Notes under the pieces: model-generated
Databases searched by the model: none
The model's input: the letters and a program-made list of their open reading frames with translations, nothing else
What the model was told of the DNA's origin: nothing
Shown here: positions 8,542 through 16,893 of the stretch, piece after piece
Position numbering within the stretch: position 1 is the stretch's first letter
How the letters are laid out: each line of letters opens with the position of its first letter
Assembly (NCBI RefSeq): GCF_022809125.1
Contig: NZ_JALGBI010000003.1
Location: 496,001-560,000 of the forward strand
Origin: Variovorax terrae
GTDB taxonomy: Bacteria > Pseudomonadota > Gammaproteobacteria > Burkholderiales > Burkholderiaceae_C
DNA length: 64,000 nt
Reading direction: 5' to 3'
Made by a program: the position numbers and the translations under genes

Positions 8542-10107
8542 ATGCAGCATGGCATCGCGCCAGCGGCTGCCGCTTCGAACGGCTGGCGGGGTTGGTGGTT
8601 TGCTCTTCTTTTGATAGCGATCAGCGTCCTGCCCATGCGGACATGGGCGCAATCTGGCACCGAGAACCGGCTGGCGCTGGTGATTGGCAACGCAAGCTAC
8701 AAGAACTCTCCGCTGCGCAACCCCGTGAACGACGCGCGGCTCATGGAGTCGTCCCTGCGGGAGGCGGGGTTCCAGGTGATCCGGGGCGAGAACGTTTCTT
8801 TGCGCGAGATGCGCCGCCTGGTGCGCGACTTCGGCGATCGGCTCAAGCAGACGGGTGGCGTCGGCCTGTTCTACTTCGCAGGCCACGGCGTGCAGATGCG
8901 CGGCGAGAACTACCTGATCTCGGTGGACTCGGACATCCGCAACGAGGACGAAGTGGCCGACGACGCCATCAACGCCCAGCTCGTGCTGGAGAAGATGCAG
9001 TCGGCCGGCAACCGCATGAACCTGGTCATCCTGGACGCCTGCCGGAACAACCCGTTTGCTGTGAAGTCGCGGACAGCGGCCGCCGGTCTGGCGCAGATGA
9101 GCGCGCCCTCGGGCTCGCTGGTGGCCTACGCCACCGCACCGGGCTCGATCGCCTCGGATGGCCATGGGCGCAACGGGCTCTACACCGAGCACCTGGCGCG
9201 GGCCATCCGCCAGCCGGGGCTGCCCGTGGAGGAAGTCTTCAAGCAGGTGCGTGCCGCGGTGCGCCGCGACAGTGCAAACCAGCAGACGCCGTGGGAGAAC
9301 ACGGCGCTTGAGGGACAGTTCTTCTTCAAGCCCTCCATGGCCGCGATGCCGATGGCGGCCCCAGGCGCTGGCGCCCAGGAGGCGCCGACCGGTGCCTCGG
9401 CCGTGGAGCTGGCCTACTGGGACAGCATCAAGACCAGCCGCCGCCCGAGCGAGCTGGAGGCCTACCTTGCGCAATTTCCGAACGGCCAGTTTGCGGGGCT
9501 GGTGCGGGCGCGGCTGGCTGAACTGCCGGGAAGCGCGCCCGCGTCGCTCTCGCCTTCCGCTCCCCCCAAGCCGTCGGCTGGCACCAGCCAGAGCGCAGTA
9601 GGGACGCCTGCCATTTCAGACCTGGCCATGGGCGACACCCTGGGCCGGCTGTCGATGACGGACAAGCTGACAGGCCGCCGCCATGAAGACATCGTGCGCG
9701 TGACCGAGGCCACGTCCGAGCGCGTGCTTTTCAGCACGGGCGACGCGATCGGCCGGGACGAGCAGGTACAGGCCGTGCGGCTGGGTCCTCAAGTGTTTCG
9801 GCTGAACTCTGGCAGCCTGTGGCGATTGCCCTTGCATGCAGGAGCTTCGGGAGTGGCCTACGGCACGATCGATCCCATGCTGGAAACCCAGCTGGAATGG
9901 CGCGTGATTCAGGAGGTCGGCCGCGAGGCTCGCGTGGAAACCAAGGTCGAGTTCTTCCGATCGAGGCGCTATGGCACCTGGGTGGCCAGCTATGCGGGTG
10001 CCAGCCCGATGCCCACAGCATTCGAGCTGGCGATACACAGCGCCGTGGCCGGCACAGGGGGGCCGGAGCTGTTATCCGGACAATTCCAACAGGTATCCGC
10101 CAAGTGA
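8542..10107 (+). CDS. Second exported caspase-like protein, paralogue of its neighbour
   Basis: A 521-residue paralogue of the preceding gene. The ATG at 8542 is favoured over the overlapping GTG at 8527 because GGGAGAGG lies just upstream. A signal peptide ends near MRTWAQ. Catalytic residues are His115 (FYFAGHG) and Cys167 (VILDACR). The linker [20 protein letters not shown] is shared with the first protein, but only one copy of the C-terminal beta domain is present (about 370-521; [24 protein letters not shown]). It begins 11 bp after its neighbour stops and overlaps fmt by four bases, so the three are probably co-transcribed. The hydrophobic core of its signal peptide overlaps a 60-bp repeat. 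Confidence 0.85.
   Translation: MQHGIAPAAAASNGWRGWWFALLLIAISVLPMRTWAQSGTENRLALVIGNASYKNSPLRNPVNDARLMESSLREAGFQVIRGENVSLREMRRLVRDFGDRLKQTGGVGLFYFAGHGVQMRGENYLISVDSDIRNEDEVADDAINAQLVLEKMQSAGNRMNLVILDACRNNPFAVKSRTAAAGLAQMSAPSGSLVAYATAPGSIASDGHGRNGLYTEHLARAIRQPGLPVEEVFKQVRAAVRRDSANQQTPWENTALEGQFFFKPSMAAMPMAAPGAGAQEAPTGASAVELAYWDSIKTSRRPSELEAYLAQFPNGQFAGLVRARLAELPGSAPASLSPSAPPKPSAGTSQSAVGTPAISDLAMGDTLGRLSMTDKLTGRRHEDIVRVTEATSERVLFSTGDAIGRDEQVQAVRLGPQVFRLNSGSLWRLPLHAGASGVAYGTIDPMLETQLEWRVIQEVGREARVETKVEFFRSRRYGTWVASYAGASPMPTAFELAIHSAVAGTGGPELLSGQFQQVSAK
8602..8661 (+). repeat. 60-bp dispersed repeat, copy K (in caspase-like gene)
   Basis: Starts GCTCTTCTTTTGATAGC and has GGAC at element positions 38-41, aligning without gaps to the other copies. 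It encodes signal-peptide residues 21-37 ([17 protein letters not shown]) in the same frame as other forward copies, with the shared M-R-T. It is the most diverged copy in its first half, so slightly less certain. Confidence 0.6.
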
Positions 10108-11156
10108 GTCTACGCATCGTTTTCGCGGGCACGCCCGACTTCGCCCGCACCGCCCTAGAGCGTCTGCACGCCGCGGGCTTCCAGATTCCGCTGGTGCTGA
10201 CCCAGCCCGACCGACCGGCCGGCCGCGGCATGAAGCTGCAGGCCTCGGCGGTCAAGCAGTTCGCGCTGGAGAAGAACATCCCCGTGGCGCAGCCGCGCAG
10301 CCTGCGGCTGGACGGCAAATACCCCGAGGACGCGGCCGCCGCGCGCGAGGCCATCGAGGCGGCGCAGGCCGACGTGATGGTGGTGGCCGCCTACGGGCTG
10401 ATCCTGCCGCAATGGGTGCTCGATGCCATGAGCGCCGCACGGCCGCCCGAAGGCGCGAACGCCCCCACGGGGGGCAGCGAACCGCGCGCAGCGGGGCGCG
10501 TGGGGGCGCGTGGCCTGGGCTGCCTGAACATCCACGCCTCGCTGCTGCCGCGCTGGCGCGGCGCGGCGCCGATCCACCGTGCCATCGAGGCCGGCGATGC
10601 CGAGACGGGCGTCACCATCATGCAGATGGATGCGGGGCTGGACACCGGCGACATGCTGCTGGTGGAGAAGCTGCCGATCGCGCCCGACGACACCACGGGC
10701 CGCCTGCACGACAGGCTGGCCGCGCTCGGCGGCCGGCTGATCGTCGAGGCGCTGGAGCTGGCGGCCTGCGGCGGCCTGGCGGCCGTGAAGCAGCCCGAGG
10801 CGGGCGTGACCTACGCCCACAAGATCGAGAAGGCCGAGGCCGCGGTGGACTGGACGCAGCCGGCCGCCGTGATCGGGCGGCGCATTCGCGCCTTCGACCC
10901 GTTTCCCGGCGCCTTCACCCAGATCGGCAGCGACACCGTCAAGCTCTGGCGCTATGAAATAGATAGCGACCCGCGTCCCGTAGATGCGGACCCTGGCACG
11001 ATTTTGTCGGTCAACGCGGCCGGTGTGGGCGTGGCCTGCGGCGAGGGCGTGCTGCGCCTCACCGAGCTGCAGCGCGCCGGCGGCAAACGCCTGAACGTGG
11101 CAGACTTCCTGCGCGGCTTCGACCTGAAGCCCGGCATGACTTTCGAGAAACCCTGA
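10104..11156 (+). CDS. fmt: Methionyl-tRNA formyltransferase, with two insertions
   Basis: A 350-residue enzyme that formylates initiator Met-tRNA using 10-formyl-THF. The GTG start at 10104 overlaps the stop of the upstream caspase gene (GTGA), and [12 protein letters not shown] follows. The catalytic/binding segments are intact: [32 protein letters not shown] and the C-terminal FDPFPGAFT region. It is about 35 residues longer than usual. One extra stretch (roughly 112-136, Pro/Gly/Ala/Arg-rich) is encoded by a GC-rich repeat immediately before [13 protein letters not shown], and another (about 283-302) is encoded by a 60-bp repeat copy in the C-terminal domain. Both lie in loops by comparison with the family, so the enzyme is probably active. 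Confidence 0.93.
   Translation: MSLRIVFAGTPDFARTALERLHAAGFQIPLVLTQPDRPAGRGMKLQASAVKQFALEKNIPVAQPRSLRLDGKYPEDAAAAREAIEAAQADVMVVAAYGLILPQWVLDAMSAARPPEGANAPTGGSEPRAAGRVGARGLGCLNIHASLLPRWRGAAPIHRAIEAGDAETGVTIMQMDAGLDTGDMLLVEKLPIAPDDTTGRLHDRLAALGGRLIVEALELAACGGLAAVKQPEAGVTYAHKIEKAEAAVDWTQPAAVIGRRIRAFDPFPGAFTQIGSDTVKLWRYEIDSDPRPVDADPGTILSVNAAGVGVACGEGVLRLTELQRAGGKRLNVADFLRGFDLKPGMTFEKP
10437..10512 (+). repeat. GC-rich REP-like insert within fmt
   Basis: This stretch carries a GCCCCC-AC-GGGGGGC hairpin core followed by an Arg/Ala-coding GCGCGCAGCG tract. It is absent from typical fmt proteins, as the family goes directly from the ILPQWVLD strand to GCLNIHAS. Related GCCCCC/GGGGGGC cores occur at 55085-55120 and, less clearly, at 20341-20405 outside genes. 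Confidence 0.5.
10951..11010 (+). repeat. 60-bp dispersed repeat, copy E (inside fmt)
   Basis: Starts GCTATGAAATAGATAGC with GGAC at element positions 38-41. In the frame used by the other forward in-gene copies it has TAG stops; fmt reads it in a different frame ([17 protein letters not shown]), so this copy shows that frame use depends on which frame is open. Confidence 0.72.
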
Positions 11157-11891
11157 GTGTTCTTCCTCCGTTCCCACTACACCCACCCCGAATTCCGCAC
11201 CGGCATGCGCGAGATGTGGCCGCAGGCGCCCGGCATCGCCGCCTGGGGCTTGATGACTGGCGTGGCCATGGTCAAGTCCGGCATGAGCGTGTTCGAGTCG
11301 CTGGCCATGACGCTGCTGGTGTTCGCCGGCAGCTCGCAGCTCGCGGCCATTCCGCTGCTGGTGGCGGGCGCGCCGATGTGGGTGATCCTGGCCACCGGTT
11401 TCTGCGTGAACCTGCGCTTCGTGGTGTTCAGCCTGCACCTGCGGCCCTACCTGATCCACCTGCCGCGCTGGGAGCGAATGGCGCATGGCTACCTCACGGC
11501 CGACCTGAGCTACGTGCTGTTCACGCGCCGTTATCCCAAGCCGGCCGCCGACGCCGAAGGCCGCCGCGCGCAGGAGGCCTATCTGGCCGGCAACTGCTTC
11601 GTCAACTGGGGCAGCTGGATGGTGCCCAGCATCGTCGGCGTGGCCTTGGCCAACTTCATTCCCACGCGATGGGGCCTGGGCTTTGCCGGCATCCTGTGCC
11701 TGGTGGGCATCCTGTGCTCGCTGGCCAGCACGCGGTTGCGCATCGTTTCGGCCGCCGTGGCCGGCGCGGTGGCGGTGGCCACCTGGGCGCTGCCGCTCAA
11801 GCTCAACATCGTGGTGGCGATCGCGGCGGCCGTGCTGTTGTGCCTGGGGCTCGAGAAGCTCCGGCCGGCAACGCAGGAGGCGCGGCCATGA
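11157..11891 (+). CDS. azlC: AzlC family branched-chain amino acid exporter subunit
   Basis: A 244-residue multi-membrane-span protein of the AzlC family, the large subunit of AzlCD-type exporters of branched-chain amino acids and analogues. Family features include AAWGLMTGVAMVKSGMS and SSQLAAIPLL near the N-terminus and NLRFVVFSLHLRPYL. The GTG start follows the fmt stop with no gap, implying translational coupling, and the end overlaps azlD (ATGA). Substrate is not shown by sequence. Confidence 0.85.
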   Translation: MFFLRSHYTHPEFRTGMREMWPQAPGIAAWGLMTGVAMVKSGMSVFESLAMTLLVFAGSSQLAAIPLLVAGAPMWVILATGFCVNLRFVVFSLHLRPYLIHLPRWERMAHGYLTADLSYVLFTRRYPKPAADAEGRRAQEAYLAGNCFVNWGSWMVPSIVGVALANFIPTRWGLGFAGILCLVGILCSLASTRLRIVSAAVAGAVAVATWALPLKLNIVVAIAAAVLLCLGLEKLRPATQEARP

Positions 11892-12229
11892 CGGCAGGCA
11901 CGACCGACCTGTGGACGCTGGCCGTGATCGTGGGCCTGGCGGTGGTGACGGTGGTGGCGCGCAGCTTCTTCTTCATCTCGAGCAAACCCTGGAGCCTGCC
12001 GCACTGGGCCCAGCGCGGCCTGCAATACGCGCCCATTGCCGCCCTGTCGGCCGTGGTGCTGCCCGAGGTGGTGATGGTGCAGGGCCAGCTCGTCGGCACC
12101 TGGGCCGATGCGCGGCTGTTCGCCGCCGCGGCCGGGGCGCTGGCCTACTTCTGGCGCCGCGACGTGCTGCTCACCATCCTGGTGGGCATGGCGGTCTACC
12201 TGCCGCTGCACCTGGGCTGGGGCTGGTAG
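11888..12229 (+). CDS. azlD: AzlD family transporter small subunit
   Basis: A 113-residue protein with three or four predicted membrane helices, overlapping azlC by four bases. Size, hydrophobic pattern (VVTVVARSFFFISS; ALSAVVLPEVV) and position match AzlD, the partner of AzlC. Likely an inner-membrane exporter with the preceding protein. Confidence 0.85.
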   Translation: MTAGTTDLWTLAVIVGLAVVTVVARSFFFISSKPWSLPHWAQRGLQYAPIAALSAVVLPEVVMVQGQLVGTWADARLFAAAAGALAYFWRRDVLLTILVGMAVYLPLHLGWGW

Positions 12230-12548
12230 CGCTGGCGGCCAGGTCAGGCCGCCGCCGGCTTTCCAGGGGACTGCGCAGGTCCGCGCGTTCACCCGCTCTG
12301 CTCCTCGTGCAGACCCTCTGTCCACCCGCACCGCTGTCGCGCATGTGACGGTTTTGGGGCATTCCGCCCCTGGCCGAGGCGAATGCGGACAAGTCCTCAT
12401 GGAAAACGATAGGACACGGCCGTGTACACGCAAAAAGCCGGTCGATAGACTGCCATCGACCGGCGCCCCGTGGCTTCTTCAGAGCAGAAGCCACGGCGCC
12501 GGCTCATGCGGCAGCAAGCCGCAAAAAACCATAACAGGAGACAACAAC
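12230..12548. other. Leader/intergenic region before the hydrolase-like lipoprotein gene
   Basis: No convincing gene lies here; the long frame that runs through it is only an upstream extension of the next gene without a start signal. Its distal part carries two adjacent hairpins, described separately, and an AGGAGA RBS at 12536. I see no confident -35/-10 pair. Confidence 0.6.
12437..12503 (+). promoter_or_regulatory. Two overlapping leader hairpins (possible mRNA switch)
   Basis: Hairpin 1 pairs GCCGGTCGAT (12437-12446) exactly with ATCGACCGGC (12455-12464). Hairpin 2 pairs CCGTGGCTTC (12469-12478) exactly with GAAGCCACGG (12487-12496). The CCGGCG at the end of hairpin 1 can instead pair with CGCCGG just after hairpin 2, extending its stem past a two-base bulge. 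The two long forms are thus mutually exclusive. No T-tract follows, so a stability or translation effect is more likely than termination. Confidence 0.5.
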
Positions 12549-14996
12549 ATGTGGACATCAAGGAAGCCGGGCTTGCCCGGCCATGGCCGGTGGCTGGCCG
12601 TCGTTGCAGCCGCCCTCATCTCGGCCTGCGGTGGCGGCGGTGACGGGTTCACGCCGCCCACTCCCACCGCGCCGGGCCAGTTGCTCGAGATCAGGACGGT
12701 CAACAACCGGGCCGACCTCATCAGCGACGGCGATGCGGTGGTCGAAGTGGTGCTGCCGGCCGGCGTCACGGCCGCGGCGCTGAAAGTCGACGTCAACGGG
12801 CGCGACGTCAGCAGCGCGTTCGCCCTGCGCTCGAACGGCCGCGTCATGGGCCTGGTCACGGGCCTGGCCGAAGGTGCCAACCTGCTGTCCGCCAGCGCCC
12901 AGGGCGCCAGCGCCGCCAGGCTCACCATCACCAACACCTCGCGCGGCGGCCCGATCGTCTCCGGCCCGCAGGTCACGCCCTTCGTCTGCGCCACGCCGCT
13001 GCCGCGCAGCGCCACCGCGACCTCGCCCGTGTCCAATGGCAGCGGCCTCAGCACCGAAGCCACCGACGCGCGCTGCAACATCGCGACGGAATACAAGCTC
13101 TACTACAAGACCACCGCGGCGGGCTGCAACACGGGCCTGCCCGACCCGAGCGCTTCGGGCTCGGCCTTCACCAGCACCACGCTGGTGGTGACCACCGCCA
13201 CGCCAGCCGTCAACCTCTGCTTCAAGCCGTATGACCCGGCCGCAGCGGCACCGGCCGACCTGGCGACCACCACCACCGATGCGGGCCGGACCGTGCCCTT
13301 CATCGTGCGCGTGGAGCGCGGCACCATGAACCGCGGCATCTACGACATCGTGTCGCTGTTCGACCCGACCAAGCCCTGGACCGCGATGTCGCCGCAGGCC
13401 CAGTGGAACGGCAAGCTGCTCTACACCTTCGGCGCCAGCACGGGCCAGATCCGGCGCCAGGCGCGAACCGCGAACAGCTGGACCTCGACCGCGCAAACCA
13501 CCGGCAACATCGACCCGCAGACCGCCATCTCGCAAGGCTACATCTGGGCCTCCAACAGCATGACGGACTCGTCCATCAACTCCAACCGCGTGCTGATGAG
13601 CGAAACCGTGATGATGATGAAGGAGCACATCGCCGACACCTACGGCGCCATCAAGTACACGCACGGCACCGGCTGCTCGGGCGGCTCGATCAACTCCAAC
13701 ACCAATGCCAGCATCGCCCCCGGGCTGCTGGACGGCGTCTCGGTCTCCTGTACCTTCCCCGATTCGGAGACCACGGCGATCGAGGTGGGCGACTGCGTCG
13801 CGCTGGTGGAGGCCTACCAGAAGCCGCAGTGGACCACGCTCATGGGCACGGCCACGGCCGCCACCATCAACGCCAAGAAGGCGGCCATCAACGGCCATCC
13901 CGACCAGACCGGCTGCCATGGCTGGTACAACGCCTTCGGCAGCAACAGCAAGGCCGGCACCTACAACCAGCGCGTGGTCACCTCGCTCACCGGCACCATC
14001 GCCACGCAGCCCACGTCCACCAACAACTGCCAGCTGCTGCCCTCGCAGGTGTACGACCCCGTCACCAACCCCACGGGCGCGCGCTGCCATGCCTCGGACT
14101 GGGCGGCCTCCATCTGGGGCAAGACGGCCGACGGCCTGCGCGGGCTGCAGACCAACGACAACGAAGGCATCCAGTACGGCTTGAAGGCGCTGCTGGCCGA
14201 CGTGATCACCGGTGAAGAGTTCGTGACCCTGAACGAACTCGCCGGCGGGGCCGACAAGGACTCCAACGCGAAGACGACGCGCACCATCGCCGACCTGGCG
14301 GCGCTGCCGATCGCCTACCGCTCGGGCATCGTGATGGGCGGCAAGAGCTATGCGAAGACCGCCGTGATCGACATGCGCGGCTGGGACGACACCTCCGCAT
14401 CGGCCAGCCCGTCGAACGTCCACTTCGTCTGGCGCAGCTTCTCCGTGCGCGAGCGGCTCGACAAGGAGTTCGGCGACCACGGCAACCACGTGATGTGGCG
14501 CTTCGGCCGCAACGGCCTGGGCGCGCCGCCGACCATGGCGCTGGAATCGCTGAGCGTGATGGACAGCTGGCTCACGGCGCTGAAGGCCGACACCAGCAAG
14601 GCCAGCCTCGAGCAGAAGGTGCGTGCCGCCAAGCCGGCCGGCGCCAGCGACTACTGCGTGCTGTCCACCGACACGGCGCAGGCCACCAAGGTCACCGACC
14701 TGACCACCTGCAACGCCGACCCCAAGCTCAAGCCCTACGCCTCGCCGCGCCAGGCCGCCGGCGGGCCGCTGGCGGAGAACGTGCTCAAGTGCCAGCTGCG
14801 CCCCGTCAATGACGTGGAGTACGGCGGCCGCCTCGACGCCGGCCAGCTGACGCGCCTGAAGGCGGTGTTCAGCACCGGTGTCTGCGACTGGAGCAAGCCG
14901 GGCGTGGGCCAGCAGGATGCGATCGGGCCGCTGAACTTCGCGGCAGGTTCGGGCGGCGCTGCGTTCGGACCGGCACCGGTCTCCGTGGCCAAGTAA
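12549..14996 (+). CDS. Large lipoprotein, DUF6351-like, probable alpha/beta hydrolase
   Basis: An 815-residue exported protein. The start at 12549 has AGGAGA upstream and is followed by a signal peptide with lipobox LISAC (Cys27). An N-terminal beta region (35-140) precedes a long domain with GCSGGS at 375-380, where Ser377 in GCSGG looks like a hydrolase nucleophile elbow. Later blocks (ISQGYIWASNSM, NGHPDQTGCHGWYNAFG, DHGNHVMWRFG) resemble DUF6351 proteins as I recall them. Substrate unknown; related families act on esters or polymers. A strong terminator follows. Confidence 0.7.
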   Translation: MWTSRKPGLPGHGRWLAVVAAALISACGGGGDGFTPPTPTAPGQLLEIRTVNNRADLISDGDAVVEVVLPAGVTAAALKVDVNGRDVSSAFALRSNGRVMGLVTGLAEGANLLSASAQGASAARLTITNTSRGGPIVSGPQVTPFVCATPLPRSATATSPVSNGSGLSTEATDARCNIATEYKLYYKTTAAGCNTGLPDPSASGSAFTSTTLVVTTATPAVNLCFKPYDPAAAAPADLATTTTDAGRTVPFIVRVERGTMNRGIYDIVSLFDPTKPWTAMSPQAQWNGKLLYTFGASTGQIRRQARTANSWTSTAQTTGNIDPQTAISQGYIWASNSMTDSSINSNRVLMSETVMMMKEHIADTYGAIKYTHGTGCSGGSINSNTNASIAPGLLDGVSVSCTFPDSETTAIEVGDCVALVEAYQKPQWTTLMGTATAATINAKKAAINGHPDQTGCHGWYNAFGSNSKAGTYNQRVVTSLTGTIATQPTSTNNCQLLPSQVYDPVTNPTGARCHASDWAASIWGKTADGLRGLQTNDNEGIQYGLKALLADVITGEEFVTLNELAGGADKDSNAKTTRTIADLAALPIAYRSGIVMGGKSYAKTAVIDMRGWDDTSASASPSNVHFVWRSFSVRERLDKEFGDHGNHVMWRFGRNGLGAPPTMALESLSVMDSWLTALKADTSKASLEQKVRAAKPAGASDYCVLSTDTAQATKVTDLTTCNADPKLKPYASPRQAAGGPLAENVLKCQLRPVNDVEYGGRLDAGQLTRLKAVFSTGVCDWSKPGVGQQDAIGPLNFAAGSGGAAFGPAPVSVAK

Positions 14997-15039
14997 GCGC
15001 TGCGGCGCGATTTACGGGGCACCGGGCGACCGGTGCGAG

Positions 15040-15068
15040 GGGCGGGCTTCAAAGGCCCGCCCTTTTTT
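15040..15068 (+). terminator. Intrinsic terminator after the hydrolase-like lipoprotein
   Basis: GGGCGGGC pairs with GCCCGCCC around a seven-base loop and is followed directly by TTTTTT. It lies 44 bp after the stop codon and also separates the convergent NHL-repeat gene. Confidence 0.85.
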
Positions 15069-15093
15069 ATTTTCTGGCGCTGCAGCGTGCCGC

Positions 15094-16410
15094 TCAAGGC
15101 GCCAGCGTGAGCTTGAAGATCTGCTTGCTGTTGGACGCTCCCACGTAGACGGTGCCGTTGCCCGCTACCGCCACGCCGACCGGAAAGTTGAACGCCAGCG
15201 CCGTGCCCGTGCCGTCGCGCAGCGTGCTGATCTCGCCGGCCGCCGTGACCACACGCGCCACGCCGTCCCAGGCCTGGGTCAGGAAGACGTGGTTGTGCGC
15301 ATCTACCGCAAGGCCGTAGGAATAGCCGAGCTTGGCCGGCGTGGCGGCCGTGCCGTCGACGGTTCCCGCGCCCGCGTTGCCGTTGGCGCAATCGCCGAGC
15401 ACGGTGCTCACGGTGGCGCTGGCTACGTCGATCTTGCGCAGGCAGGGGCTGTCGGTGTCGGTGTCGTACAGCGTTTTGCCGTCGCGGCTGAGCGCCAGGC
15501 CGGTCGGCCGCGCCATCTTGGCGGCCGTGCCCACGCCGTCGGCATAGGCCTGCGTGCCGTCGCCGGCCAAGGTGCTCACGGTGCCGTCGGCCGCCACCTT
15601 GCGCACGCGCATGTTCTGCGGGTCGGCCACGAACAGGTTGCCCGCACTGTCCAGCGCGATGCTGGCGGGGCTGTTGAACTGGGGCACGGCCGGGCTGTCG
15701 GCGTACCCGCTGGCGCCGCTGCCCACCCAGGTGGTCGCGGTCGTGGCGCCGGCCGCCACCGTGGCGATGTAGTGCGGGCCGCTCACGTACAGGGTGCCGT
15801 TGGCGGCCAGCGCCAGGCCGGTCGGCACGCTCAGGGGCTGCCCCGGGGTCACTTCGGCGCCGCTGCCACTGGCCGTGTCGATCCTGTACACCGCGTTGTT
15901 GTTGCCCATGGCCACGTAGAGGGTGGCGCCGCTGGCGTCCAGCGCCAGTTGCTGGGGCGGGGCGACCGTCGTCGTCACCAGGCTCGCCACCCAGGGCTTG
16001 ACGGTCAGCGTGGCCACGGTGCTGGTCACGTTGCCGCTGCTGCCCATCACCCGCACGCGAAACTGCTTGCCGCTGTTGGCCAGCGGGTTGGCGGGCGTGG
16101 TGTAGCTGTCGCCGGTGGCGCCGCTGATGTCGGCCCAGCTGGCGCCGCCGTCGGCGCTGCTCTGCCATTGATAGGTCGTGGCCTGGGTGGCCTGCACGCT
16201 CAGCGTGGCGGCCAGGCCCTGGCCGATCGTGGCGCTGGCTGGCTGCGTGGTGATGGCCAGCGCGGCAGGGGTGCCCGTGGGGGCCGGTGCCTGCGCTCCC
16301 TGGGTGATGGCATCGTTGTCGCTGCAGGCGGCCAGGCCCAGCGTCAGTGCCAGGCAGGCCGCCAGCGCGGGGCGGTGGGCGCGTCGCGCCCAGGTCCATG
16401 CGTTTGTCAT
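15094..16410 (-). CDS. NHL-repeat beta-propeller lipoprotein with Ig-like domain
   Basis: A 438-residue protein with signal peptide and lipobox LGLAAC. An Ig-like domain (about 45-135; ITTQPASATIGQGLAATLSV, YQWQSSADGG) is followed by several NHL-type blades (FNSPASIALDSAGNLFVADP, MARPTGLALSRDGKTLYDTD, FNFPVGVAVAGNGTVYVG) that would form a beta-propeller. Likely a periplasmic or surface binding protein; no catalytic motif is seen. Its upstream region carries a motif shared with the RCC1-repeat gene and the LuxR-type regulator. Confidence 0.82.
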   Translation of the reverse strand: MTNAWTWARRAHRPALAACLALTLGLAACSDNDAITQGAQAPAPTGTPAALAITTQPASATIGQGLAATLSVQATQATTYQWQSSADGGASWADISGATGDSYTTPANPLANSGKQFRVRVMGSSGNVTSTVATLTVKPWVASLVTTTVAPPQQLALDASGATLYVAMGNNNAVYRIDTASGSGAEVTPGQPLSVPTGLALAANGTLYVSGPHYIATVAAGATTATTWVGSGASGYADSPAVPQFNSPASIALDSAGNLFVADPQNMRVRKVAADGTVSTLAGDGTQAYADGVGTAAKMARPTGLALSRDGKTLYDTDTDSPCLRKIDVASATVSTVLGDCANGNAGAGTVDGTAATPAKLGYSYGLAVDAHNHVFLTQAWDGVARVVTAAGEISTLRDGTGTALAFNFPVGVAVAGNGTVYVGASNSKQIFKLTLAP

Positions 16411-16476
16411 GTAGGTACTCCTTGTCGAAACAGTGATGAACGGGAAGGCTCCGACGGTAGGTCGGGCGGTGGGTGC

Positions 16477-16528
16477 AGGCCAGTGTCGAAAGTCATGCGT
16501 CGCGCGGCGTGAGGTAACGGCGTGTAAG
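16477..16528 (-). promoter_or_regulatory. Shared upstream motif, copy 1
   Basis: A 52-bp block upstream of the NHL gene. On the plus strand it contains GGCCAGTGTCGAAAGTCATG and, further on, GGTAACGGCGTGTAAG. It matches 43 of 52 positions of the block at 18396-18447 upstream of the RCC1 gene. Probably an operator plus promoter. Confidence 0.6.
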
Positions 16529-16609
16529 GCGGCGTGCCGGAGGCGGACACGGTCACAGCGCGGCCGGCGTCATGGCCAGGACATCGCGCTGCCGTTGACG
16601 GCGTTCGGG

Positions 16610-16855
16610 CTACTTCCTGGCCATCTCCTTGCCCTCCTTGACGCATTGCTGCTGCGTCGATTTGCCGCCCTGGCCATCGAGCAGGTCCGCGCAGCAGGCT
16701 TGAATCTGCTTGTCGGAGCGGGCCTTCTGGTACTTGACGCACTGCTCGGCGGCTTGCTTGCCGTCCTTGACGCCATCGGCGTGAACCGGCGGTGCCAGGG
16801 CCGTGCACGCGGCACCCAACAGGGTGAGGAAGAAGAGCTTTGCGGGATGAGACAT
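16610..16855 (-). CDS. Small secreted cysteine-containing protein
   Basis: An 81-residue protein. The ATG at 16855 has AGGAG upstream and gives a clean signal peptide (FFLTLLGAACTALAPPVHA). The mature part of about 55 residues has four cysteines in a C...CC...C pattern (EQCVKY, ACCADLL, QQCVKEG) and many Lys/Gln, suggesting a disulfide-stabilised helical periplasmic protein. It starts 38 bp after the RCC1-repeat gene on the same strand and may share its transcript. No family recognised. Confidence 0.7.
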   Translation of the reverse strand: MSHPAKLFFLTLLGAACTALAPPVHADGVKDGKQAAEQCVKYQKARSDKQIQACCADLLDGQGGKSTQQQCVKEGKEMARK

Positions 16856-16893
16856 GGGGACTCCTTTGGGGTGGGAACACATTGCAGGGTTGG

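Noticed and set aside
8509..9474. A 321-codon minus-strand frame opposite the second caspase-like gene
   Set aside because: Composition is that of an antisense shadow (His/Arg/Ala-rich) and the plus strand has clear caspase motifs.
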